From: Basidiobolus meristosporus CBS 931.73
Taxonomy: Eukaryota; Basidiobolomycota; Basidiobolomycetes; Basidiobolales; Basidiobolaceae
Assembly (NCBI GenBank): GCA_002104905.1
Contig: MCFE01000112.1
Span: forward strand, 1-64,000
Direction: 5' to 3'
DNA: 64,000 bases
Positions within the stretch are counted from its first letter, which is position 1. Each line of letters starts with the position of its first letter. This document shows, piece after piece, positions 21,776 to 31,501 of the stretch. The translations under genes were made by a program, and so were the position numbers. Under the pieces are notes generated by a model. The model worked only from the letters and a program-made list of their open reading frames with translations. It had not been told where the DNA came from and made no database searches.

Positions 21776-22152
21776 TCGAAGGCCACCAAACTACTCTGAT
21801 TATATAGTACCCTGCAGCTATTTTTATGAGTATGTTGGGATTATGAACGAATTAACATCTTCACCGGCCATCAGTCGATAGTATACTGAACTATATTTAC
21901 GATTTAGCATTATGCATTGCATCGACCACCTCAAGTCCGCTTAGCAAAAATGTAACTCGCCATCACTTTGCTGGCTTCATATATCACCTCTATCCAAGCG
22001 ATCTCTATTGCAGCAGATGAACCTAGAGTTGCATTGATTTGAGATCGTAGATTCATAGGGATAGTGATTGCTAAGGGTATTATTGTGTACCTATCACTAT
22101 GACTATCAGCATGTGGCTTTCCAAATCTTCAATGATGTAGCTACTTTTTCTT

Positions 22153-22454
22153 TTGGCCATCGTTGTTGCTCCAATTCCACGCTCCGAATCATGCAATCGC
22201 AACCATAAAAGAGTGCATTATCGTAGTTTGTCATGCTCCGATCGAGCAAGTAACTGCCACCAGCAAGCCCGAGTTCTGCCAACTGTAGAGACTTCGAATG
22301 CCCAAGTACGATTGTACGTTGAAGGATGCGTTATCAGGATATACAAAACACTGAGCCCATGGAAGTTGCTCAGTTTGGCAATGACTGTGCTAATCAGGAC
22401 TTACTGTATGCTGACTTTATGGACGACACTCAACGTACCGACAACTGCACTTAA
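22153..22454 (+). pseudogene. Family A relic upstream of B3
   Basis: Duplicate of the relic at 14709. An open frame from 22153 encodes APIPRSESCNRNHKRVHYRS and more of the Cys block, then a deletion joins it to the C-terminal repeats, and a further small deletion (GTTATCAGG versus GTTGATCAGG) puts those repeats out of frame. The 116-residue frame that results is therefore not a functional A protein. Confidence 0.68.
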
Positions 22455-22671
22455 TTCAATAAATCTCGATTATCCATATCATTTGCTCTTAACGCCAATC
22501 TAACTTGATTGCTAATAGCTAAACCAGGTAGTTAGTTGATGGGCAACAAAAGCAGGACATAGCATGTGAATTCCTGGCCTCAAGTGAGTCAGATACAGGG
22601 TGTAGTATAGTAGACTATGCCAAATACCACTATAAAGTGAGCTTACGACTAGTTTTACGCTATTCATCAAA

Positions 22672-23226
22672 ATGCAGCTTACTCTCACTTTACTCGCTTT
22701 GTACTTTGCTTCTATCCATGCATTCCCTGCCACAGAAGATATCTCTTCTCCGGTTAGCTACGGTGACAATTTGTGCGGGGAGCAAGTAAGTCCTTGCTAC
22801 CTAGAAACTCAATCGCCTGCAGATGACTATCAGCCGGAAAAGGATGAGGGTGATGGCTATATGGATGAGAATGAGGGTGAAGATGAAGGCGAAGGTGAAG
22901 ATTCAATGGATGGCACTACAACTCAGCCAGAATCATCCTACGAGATGCCCAACTTCAATATAGCCGACCTGCAACCAAGACAGGCCTTATTGGACAGAGT
23001 GAACGCTCACTCATCCAGTGATGCTGATGCTCTGTCCAACTCTAATCAGTTTGACCAAGCGCAGATTATCGACCAAACCCTCTATCAGCCTAAGCAGCAA
23101 CAGCCGCGGATCATCATCACTCAGCCAGCCGCCCGTAGCTATGGTGGAGGCCAGAAGAAGTACAAGAGGTCGGCACATAAGTACTTCAAGATCAGATATT
23201 TCAGTGGGAATCGATACATTGATTAA
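22672..23226 (+). CDS. Family B secreted protein (B3)
   Basis: 184 residues, full B layout, closest to B2. Differences: SIHAFPATEDISSPVSYG near the mature N-terminus, EKDEGDGYMDENEGED in the acidic block, AQIIDQTLYQP in the core and SAHKYFK in the tail. TATAAAG at 22631, 41 bp before the ATG. The stop overlaps AATAAA. A6 follows 344 bp downstream, the same spacing as B2 to A4. Confidence 0.85.
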   Translation: MQLTLTLLALYFASIHAFPATEDISSPVSYGDNLCGEQVSPCYLETQSPADDYQPEKDEGDGYMDENEGEDEGEGEDSMDGTTTQPESSYEMPNFNIADLQPRQALLDRVNAHSSSDADALSNSNQFDQAQIIDQTLYQPKQQQPRIIITQPAARSYGGGQKKYKRSAHKYFKIRYFSGNRYID

Positions 23227-23570
23227 ATAAACATTTCATTTGGCCACCCTATATTAATATGAAACATCATCAGCCGTGCTTCGTGAATTACCACACTACT
23301 GCTGAAATATCAAAAGCATATGCGTATATATTAGGGTATATATTGGTGTACTTATCAGTGTATTTATCGTGTTGTAACCAAATAAAGTACGCGATATCAA
23401 TGCGATTGAGCCGATGATGGTAGAGCGAATGCTGCTTTTCAATCTGATAAAGTGTGAGTTCATCCAAGTTAACTAACTATTGCTACCATCAACGTTGTAA
23501 CCATGTTATACTGGTTTCCATGCTATATATTCCCGAGTGTACTTGGCAATGAACTCAGCAGTTCTCAAAG

Positions 23571-24149
23571 ATGCGTACATTCATTGTATCCTTGATCTTG
23601 GGCCTTGCCTCTCTTCAAGCCGCCATTGCTGCTCCAGTCCCATGCTCCGAATCATGCAACCGTGAGCATAGAAGAGTACGTTATCGCAGGTATTCATGCT
23701 CGGACCAAGCGAGCGACTGCTACCAGCAAGTCCAGGTTCAGCCCACTGTTGAAACGCCAAACGTCCAAGCGCCATTGTTGCGTCAGGTGTTCACCACCGT
23801 GACCAGAAAGCATGACAATCTGAACACTGCCAACGCCAATAGTGACAAGAGTCTCGATGTTCAGTTTCAAGCAGGCCCTAGCCTCGAAGTAGAAGGCTCA
23901 GCCAGCGCATCCGAGTACACCAAACAGAAGGGTGCTGAACACTCAGACGATGGCTCTGGTTACCCCATTGTTATAGTTCAGCCTGCGCAAGATGAGACAT
24001 ACTCCACACCAGTAGTGGACACCCAATGCATCGAAGGATGCTCTGACCAAGATACACAGTACACTGAGCCCATGGTAGATGTTCAATGTGGCGATGACTG
24101 TGCTAATCAGGACTCACAGTATACTGAGCCCATGGAAGACACTCAATGA
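23571..24149 (+). CDS. Family A secreted protein (A6)
   Basis: 192 residues, complete. Distinctive changes: SEYTKQK for SEYAKQK, IVIVQP, and EPMVDVQCGDDC at the repeat junction. TATATAT at 23524, 47 bp before the ATG. The stop TGA is followed by TNDCT and TGA. AATAAA near 24178 separates it from the F frame that follows. Confidence 0.85.
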   Translation: MRTFIVSLILGLASLQAAIAAPVPCSESCNREHRRVRYRRYSCSDQASDCYQQVQVQPTVETPNVQAPLLRQVFTTVTRKHDNLNTANANSDKSLDVQFQAGPSLEVEGSASASEYTKQKGAEHSDDGSGYPIVIVQPAQDETYSTPVVDTQCIEGCSDQDTQYTEPMVDVQCGDDCANQDSQYTEPMEDTQ

Positions 24150-24245
24150 ACCAACGACTGCACTTGAGCCCAAATCCAATAAAGTTTCATTATTCATGTT
24201 ATTTTTCGTCTCATATGTGATAGCAGAAATATAGCCATTACCAGC

Positions 24246-24500
24246 ATGGGAACAAGAGCATTTGACAAACTCAACACCACGCCAATCTCCATACTTCCCT
24301 CTGATGACCCGAAGTCCAGCTACCAATTCAGGAGAAGAGTAAGAAGCTGGTTGAGCTTGGCTATGCACGTGTTTAAGTACTGCTCGGAGGTAGTAGATGG
24401 CTTATTTAATAAGCTCAACCCGGACCTAGTCAATATGGAGATAGGGCATCCTAGAGTGTATCGCTATCTCAAGAAGTCCAACTATTACTCACTACCATGA
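24246..24500 (+). CDS. Family F small open frame, only uninterrupted copy (F4)
   Basis: An 84-codon frame from ATG to TGA, about 100 bp after A6 and downstream of that gene's poly(A) signal. It encodes a basic, aromatic small protein (GTRAFDKLN..., QFRRRVRSW, VFKYCSEVVDGLFNKLNP, IGHPRVYRYLKKSNYYSLP) without a signal peptide or known domain. The C-terminus is cut short by a 22-bp deletion relative to F3 and F5, which would add LPENIVS. Other copies carry a frameshift or an internal stop, and differences between copies are mostly amino-acid changing, so this may be chance or a dying gene. Function unknown. Confidence 0.35.
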   Translation: MGTRAFDKLNTTPISILPSDDPKSSYQFRRRVRSWLSLAMHVFKYCSEVVDGLFNKLNPDLVNMEIGHPRVYRYLKKSNYYSLP

Positions 24501-24800
24501 GCGCACATATAACATGCACCACAGACGAGTGATTCTTATTATAATTGAGAAATTTAGCGCTTGATCGGCTCTTTCCCTTACTTCAATCTCTGTTGATACT
24601 CGCCATTATTTCACCCATCCCTGTGGGCACATCTCTTGTGTATCATATTTGAAAGCTTGTTTACAGAAGAATTGGGTGTACCTGATAGCCTACATGGACA
24701 GGGACACTGGAGTAATATCGATTGTATGATACATTAACCTATTTATTATGCTGGGATCACCATAGTCATAACATGTAGAAAGGCCAACAACCTGTTCTCA

Positions 24801-25248
24801 TCAATAGCTGTCTCTGTATCTACGTCTACGGTGGCGTCGTTGACACTGTCTACACGCTGGCTGATTGCCATCATCACCAGAGTCTAGGTCTTCATCCTCG
24901 TCGGGAGCAAATGATTGCACATACGTCGACGCAGATGGTTGGTACAATGTCTGATCTCTTTACTGCACCTGGCCATACTGATTCTGGTTGGGAAGTGCCT
25001 GAGCATTCTGTACGGAGTCAGTTTGAATATTGTTCAACAAGAGATAGGTGATTGGGGACTCTAGCTGGTAATCTGCCGGTGCATATGATATCGATGGTTC
25101 AGTCCCAGTGCTGCCACCATAGTCCACTTGGACACCCAGGTCTACTTTTTGATTGCCATATGTGGCAATGGGCGATGTATTGGATACACCGAATAGGAAT
25201 ACCAAGGTGGATAAAATGCGTGGATAAAATGCGGAAATTACGTTGCAT
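24801..25248 (-). pseudogene. Family C pseudogene (diverged subtype)
   Basis: Two lesions are visible. A 13-bp tandem duplication (CGCATTTTATCCA twice) in the signal-peptide codons shifts the frame, and a Gln codon CAA has become TAA just before DQTLYQP (QVQ-stop-RDQTLYQP). Otherwise the C layout is complete to the tail CRQCQRRHRRRRYRDSY. It lies beside intact C4 on the same strand, so this unit once had two C genes. The copy at 29.3 kb shares the 13-bp duplication. Confidence 0.8.
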
Positions 25249-25661
25249 ATTGGCACTTAGTTACACACTGGAATGCAAAAAGTTGCTTTTGTTTTTATCA
25301 ACAATCATCAGCAGCCGAAGCTCAGTTGATAGCTATTCTATGTGGCCAATCATCAATAAAAACAATCCACAGCCAATTGAACCCATGTATCATCGATCTA
25401 CGCACTTCATTTATGTGGTTCGGGTTGCTCACCACGATTGCTTGCCACTATTCCATTTTAGTAGTTTATTCATTATTGTTCGCAAATTGGTGAGAACAAA
25501 ACCACGCATTCCTGTGGTCACGTCCGCTGTTTCTTCCTGATGTTAGTTGGTGTAATCTTATTTGCAGAAGAAATATGTGTGTTGGATAGCTTACAGTAGT
25601 AGCGATTATTATACAGGATTAATTATGAATGCCAAACTAGTGTTATCGTGATCCGATTGAG

Positions 25662-26096
25662 TCAAAAGCGGCCTCTGTATCTACGTCTACGGTAGCGTCG
25701 TTGACAACGTTTACACGATGGCTGATCGTCGTCGTCACTCGAGTCTTGTGTGCCATCCTCGTCGGGAGTAATTGATTGCACATATGTCGATGCAGATGGT
25801 TGGTACAATGTCTGATCTACTTGCTGCACTTGCTCAAATTGATTCTGATTGGAAAGTGCCTCAGCATTCTGTGCAGAATTAGTCTGAGCGTTGTCCAACA
25901 ATGGATAGGTGTCTGGAGACTCTAGTTGATAGTATGTTGGTGTGTACGACATTAATGGCTCATTGTCGGCATTGCTACCAAAGTCCACCGGGATACCCTG
26001 GTCTACTTGCTGGTTGTCATACGTTGCAATGGGCGATGCGTAAGATGCACCGAATAGGAATACAAAGGCGGATAGAATGCGGAAAGTGCGTTGCAT
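25662..26096 (-). CDS. Family C secreted protein (C4)
   Basis: 144 residues. Subtype with AEALSNQNQFEQ in the core, SASTYVQ after DQTLYQP, EDGTQDSSDDDD as acidic run and tail CQRRYRRRRYRGRF. Mature N-terminus SPIATYDNQQVDQGIPVDFGSN. Start ATG 26096 rather than the upstream TTG at 26126. It is head-to-head with B4 across about 1.04 kb. Confidence 0.85.
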   Translation of the reverse strand: MQRTFRILSAFVFLFGASYASPIATYDNQQVDQGIPVDFGSNADNEPLMSYTPTYYQLESPDTYPLLDNAQTNSAQNAEALSNQNQFEQVQQVDQTLYQPSASTYVQSITPDEDGTQDSSDDDDQPSCKRCQRRYRRRRYRGRF

Positions 26097-26371
26097 GTTG
26101 GCTCTTGGTGACACACTGGAAGGCAAACAGTTTCTTTTATGTATAGTTTGCTAGATTCATCAGCGATCATCAGCAACCAAACCCAGTTTACTAAATTATG
26201 AAGCAGAGGGGAGTAAAGTTAATCAGCATTTCATTTTCATTGTAATGATCGATGAGTAAAAGCTGATTAACACCGTAATCCCGGCGACCAATCACTTCAA
26301 TAAATAAACACTCTTCAATTCTGCGCCGCCGCACGATTTGGGAATGACATTAGCGGTTGTGAAGAGACAAA

Positions 26372-26460
26372 CCAAAATGACTCATACTACGCCTTTTCAA
26401 GCTATGGCTTGAGGTGAGCACACAGGAATGGCTTCGATCTTACGTAGTTCTTGATTTCAT
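26372..26460. promoter_or_regulatory. Conserved non-coding module, copy 6
   Basis: TGACTCAT, TCAAGC-TATG-GCTTGA and TTACGTAG intact. It lies about 280 bp upstream of C4 and about 670 bp upstream of B4; the flanks are more diverged than the block. Confidence 0.55.
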
Positions 26461-26817
26461 AGTCATAGAATTGTAACCTGCTCAGGTTATATAGCGATCT
26501 CTAGCTATTTTAATGCGTATTATGGGATTATGAATGAATTCATATTTTACCAGTCATCATTCGGTAGCACACTGAGCTAGATTAACGATTTAGCATCAAG
26601 CGTTGCATCAACCACCACAAGATGATACAGCGCCTCTATCCAAGGGATCTCTATTGCCGCAGATGAACTTCAAGTCGAAACATGAACCTAGATTTGTGTT
26701 GATTTCAAATTGTAGATTCATAGGAATAGTGGTTGCTAAGGGTATTAATGTGAATTTATCACTGCGACTATTAACATATGGCTTTCCAAATGCTCAATGA
26801 CGTAGCTACTTTTCTTT

Positions 26818-26946
26818 TGGCCGTCATTGCTGCTTCAATACACTGAGCCCACGGAATATGCTCAGTATTGTAATGATTGTGCTTAGCAGGACTCACCGAC
26901 TGCAGACTTTATGGATGACACTTAATGTACCGATAAGTGCACTTAA
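26818..26946 (+). pseudogene. Family A relic upstream of B4, strongly shortened
   Basis: The signal-peptide end (GCCGTCATTGCTGCT) is joined to the C-terminal repeats (QYTEPTEYAQYCNDCA) by a large deletion, and stops interrupt the frame. The end reads ACT TAA TGT ACC GAT AAG TGC ACT TAA, which shows the third CxxxC repeat with TGT (Cys) where intact genes have TGA. Confidence 0.6.
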
Positions 26947-27133
26947 TCCAATGAATCTCGATTATCCATATGAGCCCATATCTTCACAAGTACTTAGTGG
27001 ATAGTCAACCACGGCTGGACATGGCATGTGAATTCATGGCTTCAAGTGAGTCAGATATAGGATGCAGTATAATAGACTACGCCAAATACCACTATAAAGT
27101 GAGCTTACGACTGGTTTTACGCTATTCATCAAA

Positions 27134-27688
27134 ATGCAGCTTACTCTCGCTTTGTTCGCTTTGTACTTTGCATCTATCCATGCATTACCCGCCACAGAAG
27201 ATACCTCTTCTCAGGTTAGCAACGACAACAACTTGTGCGGGGAGCAAATAAGTCCTTGCTACCAAGAAACTCAATCGCCTGCATATGACTATCAGCCGGA
27301 ACAGGATGAGGGTGATATCTATATGGATGAGAATGAGGGCGAAGATGAAGGCGAAGATGAGGACTCAGTGGATGACACTCCAACTCAGCCAGAGTCATCC
27401 TACAACATGCCAAACTTCAATGTAGCCGACCTGCAACCAAGGGAGACATTGTTGGACAGAGTGAACGCTCATTCATCCAGTGATGCTGATGCCCTATCGA
27501 ACTCTAATCAGTTTGACCAAGCGCAGGTAGTCGATCAAACCTTCTATCAGCCTAAGCAGCAACAGCCACGGATCATCATTACCCAGCCAGCCACCCGTAG
27601 CTATGGTGGAGGCCAGAAGAAGTACAAGAGGTCGGCACATAAGTACTTCAAGATCAGATATTTCAGTGGGAATCGATACATTGATTAA
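27134..27688 (+). CDS. Family B secreted protein (B4)
   Basis: 184 residues. Subtype shared with B5: NLCGEQISPCYQETQSPAYDYQ. It has DQTFYQP in place of DQTLYQP, EDEGEDEDSVDD in the acidic block and PRETLLDRV before the core. TATAAAG at 27093, 41 bp before the ATG. A7 follows 350 bp downstream. A TA dinucleotide run lies in the spacer near 27797-27813. Confidence 0.85.
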   Translation: MQLTLALFALYFASIHALPATEDTSSQVSNDNNLCGEQISPCYQETQSPAYDYQPEQDEGDIYMDENEGEDEGEDEDSVDDTPTQPESSYNMPNFNVADLQPRETLLDRVNAHSSSDADALSNSNQFDQAQVVDQTFYQPKQQQPRIIITQPATRSYGGGQKKYKRSAHKYFKIRYFSGNRYID

Positions 27689-28038
27689 ATAAACATGTCA
27701 TTTGGCCACCCTATATTAATATGAAACATCATCAGCCGTGATTCGTGAATTACCACACTACAGCTGAAATATCAAAAGCATATGTGTATATATTGATATA
27801 TATATATATATTGGTGTATTTATCAGTTTATTTATCGTACTGTAACCATATAAACTACGCGATATCAATGCGATTGAGCCGATGATGGTAGAGCGAATGC
27901 TGCTTTTCAATCTGACAAGGTGTAAGTTCATCAAAGTTAACTAACTATTGCTACCATCAACGTTGTAACCATGTTATACTGGTTCCCATGCTATATATTC
28001 CTGAGTGTAATTAGCAATGTGCTCAGTAGTTCTCAAAG

Positions 28039-28617
28039 ATGCGTGCATTCATTGTATCATTGATCTTGGGCCTTGCCTCTCTTCAAGCCACCATTGCTGC
28101 TCTAGTCCCATGCTCCGAATCATGTAATCGTGAGCATAGAAGAGTACGTTATCGCAGGTATTCATGCTCGGACCAAGCAAGCAACTGCTACCAGCAAGTG
28201 CAGGTTCAACCCACTGTTGAAACGTCAAACGTCCAAGTGCCATTGTTGCGTCAGGTGCTCACCACCGTGACCAGAAAGCATGACAATCTGAACACTGCCA
28301 ACGCCAACAGTGACAAGAGTCTCGATGTTCAGTTTCAAGCAGGCCCTAGCCTCGAAGTAGAAGGTTCAGCCAGCGCATCCGAGTACGCCAAACAGAAGGG
28401 TGCTGAACACTCAGACGATGGCTCTGGATACCCCATTGTTATGGTTCAGCCTGGGCAAGATGAGACATACTCCACACCAGTAGTGGACACCCAATGCATC
28501 GAAGGATGCTCTGACCAAGATACACAGTACACTGAGCCCATGGAAGATGTTCAATGTGGCGATAACTGTGCTGATCAGGACTCACAGTATACCGAGCCCA
28601 TGGGAGACACTCAATGA
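28039..28617 (+). CDS. Family A secreted protein (A7)
   Basis: 192 residues, complete. Changes: ALVPC at the mature N-terminus, RQVLTTVTRK for RQVFTTVTRK, QPGQDET. TATATAT at 27992, 47 bp before the ATG. The stop TGA is followed by RNDCT and a second TGA. An AATAAA follows about 30 bp after the stop. Confidence 0.85.
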   Translation: MRAFIVSLILGLASLQATIAALVPCSESCNREHRRVRYRRYSCSDQASNCYQQVQVQPTVETSNVQVPLLRQVLTTVTRKHDNLNTANANSDKSLDVQFQAGPSLEVEGSASASEYAKQKGAEHSDDGSGYPIVMVQPGQDETYSTPVVDTQCIEGCSDQDTQYTEPMEDVQCGDNCADQDSQYTEPMGDTQ

Positions 28618-28704
28618 CGCAACGACTGCACTTGAGCCCAAATCCAATAAAGTTCCATTATTTTTCGCCTCATATGTGATAGCAGAAATATAGCCGTTAT
28701 CAGC

Positions 28705-28980
28705 ATGGGAGCAAGGGCGTTTGTCAAACTCAACACCACGCTAATTTCCATACTTCCCTCTGATGACCCGAAGTCCAGCTACCAATTCAGGAGAAGAGTA
28801 AGCAGCTGGTAAAGCTTGGCTATGCACGTGTTTAAGTACTGCTCGGAGGTAGTAGATGTCATATTTGATAAGCTCAACCCGGGCCTAGTCAATATGGAGA
28901 TAGGGCATCCTAGAGTGTATCGCTATCTCAAGAAGTCCAACTATTACTCACTACCATTGCCAGAAAACATAGTATCCTGA
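28705..28980 (+). pseudogene. Family F reading frame with one internal stop (F5)
   Basis: 92-codon frame, GARAFVKLNTTLISILP..., then the same TAA in the 27-nt insert as F3, then VFKYCSEVVDVIFDKLNP...IGHPRVYRYLKKSNYYSLPLPENIVS and TGA. Apart from the TAA it is open throughout. Confidence 0.35.
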
Positions 28981-29195
28981 GCGCACATATAACATGCACC
29001 ACAGACGAGTGATTCTTGATATAATTGAGAAAATTAGCGCTTGATCGGCTCTTTCCCTTACTTCAATCTCTGTTGATACTCGTCATTATTCCACCCATCC
29101 CTGTGGGCACATCTCTTGTGTATCTTTTTTTCCTAGTGTTTATATTTGAAAGCTTGTTTACAGAAGAATTGGGTGTACTTGGTAGCCTTAGGTAG

Positions 29196-29718
29196 CTGTT
29201 TACACGATGGCTGATCGTCGTTGTCACTTGAGTCTTGCATGATAGGATTTATTATGAATGCCAAACCAATGTTTACATGATCCGATTGAGTCAAAAGCGG
29301 CCGCTGTATCTACGTCTACGGTAGCGTCGTTGACAACGTTTACACGATGGCTGGTCGTCGTCGTCACTCGTGTCTTCAGTGTCATCCTCGTCGGGAGTAA
29401 TTGATTGCACATATGTTGATGCAGATGGTTGGTACAATGTCTGATCTCTTTGCTGCACCTGGCTATACTGATTCTGGTTGGGAAGTGCCTGAGTATTCTG
29501 TACGGAATTAGTTTGAATATTGTTCAACAAGGGATGGGGACTCCAGCTGGTAGTCTGTTGGCGCATATGATATCAATGGTTCAGTCTCATAGTCCACTTG
29601 AACACCTAGGTCTACCTATTGGTTGCCATATGTAGCAATAGGCGATGCATAGGATACACCGAATAGGAATACCTAGGTGAATAAAATGCGTGGATAAAAT
29701 TCGGAAATTACGTCGCAT
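29196..29718 (-). pseudogene. Family C pseudogene, second copy of the diverged subtype
   Basis: The second half is open (29291-29566) and encodes the core with QVQQRDQTLYQP, acidic run and tail ending SGRF. The signal-peptide part carries the same 13-bp duplication as the 24.8-kb pseudogene plus further changes. Because the duplication is shared, the gene was already dead when this copy was made. The tail is of the C1/C3 type, suggesting conversion or recombination with another C gene. An extra 40-bp fragment of C tail lies at 29196-29237. Confidence 0.75.
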
Positions 29719-30077
29719 ATTGGCTCTTAGTTGCACACTGGAATGCAAGAAGTTGCTTTTGTGTTTATCTACGATGTATCATCCATATATGTAGATTGCC
29801 TGCCACTAGTCCATTTTAGCAGTTTATTCATTATTGTTCGCAAATTGGTCAGAACAAAACCAAAATGTTTGATGTGAGGAGTCATTGCTCATTCCACACA
29901 TCCCTGTGGTCACGTTTCCGCTGGCTCCTCCTGATGTCAGTTGGTGTAATCTTGTTTGCAGAAGAAATGTGTGTGTTGGATAGCTTGTAGCGATTATTTC
30001 ACAGGATTAATTATGAATGCCACATACGAATGGATTTATTATGAATGCCAAACTAGTGTTTACATGATCCGATTGAG

Positions 30078-30512
30078 TCAAAAGCGGCCTCTGTATCTAC
30101 GTCTACGGTAGCGTCGTTGACAACGTTTACACGATGGCTGGTCGTCATCGTCACTCGAGTCTTTATTGTCATCCTCGTCGGGAGTAATTGATTGCACATA
30201 TGTCGGCGCAGATGGTTGGTACAATGTCTGATCAACTTGCTGCACCTGCTCGTATTGATTCTGGTTGGAAAGTGCCTGAGCGTTCTGTGCAGAATTCGTT
30301 TGAGCGTTGTCTAGCAATGGATAGGCGTCTGGGGACTCTAGCTGATAGTATGTTGGTGTATATGACATTGATGGTTCATTGTCGGCATTGCCACCAAAGT
30401 CCACCGGGATGCCCTGGTCTATTTGCTGGTTGTCATACGTTGCAATGGGCGAAGCATAAGATACACCGAATAGGAATACTAAGGCGGATAGGATGCGGAA
30501 AGTGCGTTGCAT
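30078..30512 (-). CDS. Family C secreted protein (C5)
   Basis: 144 residues. Signal peptide to SYA at 18-20, NQQIDQGIPVDFGGN, core intact, EDDNKDSSDDDD as acidic run, tail CQRRYRRRRYRGRF. Start ATG 30512 rather than the upstream TTG. It is head-to-head with B5 across about 0.99 kb. Confidence 0.85.
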   Translation of the reverse strand: MQRTFRILSALVFLFGVSYASPIATYDNQQIDQGIPVDFGGNADNEPSMSYTPTYYQLESPDAYPLLDNAQTNSAQNAQALSNQNQYEQVQQVDQTLYQPSAPTYVQSITPDEDDNKDSSDDDDQPSCKRCQRRYRRRRYRGRF

Positions 30513-30787
30513 GTTGGCTCCTGATGACACACTGGAAGGCAAACAGTTGCATTTATGTATGGTTTGCTAGATTCATCAGCGATCATCAGCTACCAAACCC
30601 AGTTTACTAAATTATGAAGCAGAGGGGAGTAAAGTTAATCAGCATTTCACTTTCATTGCAATGATCAGTGAATAGGTGTTGATTGAAACCGTAATCTAAG
30701 CGACCAATCACTTCAGTACATGAAGAAAAATAAATAAACATTCTTCAATTCTTTTAGAATGACATTAGCGGTTGTCAAGAGACAAAC

Positions 30788-30850
30788 CAAAATGACTTGA
30801 AGTGAGCACACAGGAATGGCTTCGTTCTTACGTAGTTCTTGACTTCATAG
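30788..30850. promoter_or_regulatory. Conserved non-coding module, copy 7, with deletion
   Basis: The right part with GAGCACACAGGAATGGCTTC and TTACGTAG is intact, but about 30 bp are missing, which removes most of TGACTCAT and the left arm of the inverted repeat. It is a natural deletion of two of the three sites, between intact C5 and B5. Confidence 0.5.
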
Positions 30851-31184
30851 TCGTAGAATAGGAACCTGTAGCTATATTAATGCGTATTATGGGATTATGA
30901 ATGAATTCATATTTTACCAGTCATCATTCGGTAGCATACTGAGCTAGATTAACGATTTAGCATCAAGCATTGCATCAACCACCACAAGATGATACAGCGC
31001 CTCTATCCAAGGGATCTCTATTGCCGCAGATGAACTTCAAGTCAAAACATGAACCTAGATTTGTGTTGATTTCAAATTGTAGATTCGTAGGAATGGTGAT
31101 TACTAAGGATATTAATGTGTATTTGTCACCGCGACTATTAACATATGGCTTTCCAAATGCTCAATGATGTAGCTACTTTTTCTT

Positions 31185-31314
31185 TTGGCCGTCGTTGCTG
31201 CTTCAATACACTGTGCCCACGGAATATGCTCAGTGTTGTAATGATTGTGCTTAGCAGGACTCACCGACTGCGGACTTTATGGACGACACTTAATGTACCG
31301 ACAACTGCACTTAA
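31185..31314 (+). pseudogene. Family A relic upstream of B5, strongly shortened
   Basis: Close copy of the relic at 26818, with the same internal deletion, and ending ACT TAA TGT ACC GAC AAC TGC ACT TAA. It again shows TGT at the third-repeat Cys codon. Confidence 0.6.
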
Positions 31315-31501
31315 TTCAATAAATCTCGATTATCCATATGAGCCCATATCTTCACAAGTACTTAGTGGATAGTCAACCACGGCTGGACATGGCATGTGAA
31401 TTCATGGCTTCAAGTGAGGCAGATATAGGATGCAGTATAATAGACTACGCCAAATGCCACTATAAAGTGAGCTTACGACTGGTTTTACGCTATTCATCAA
31501 A

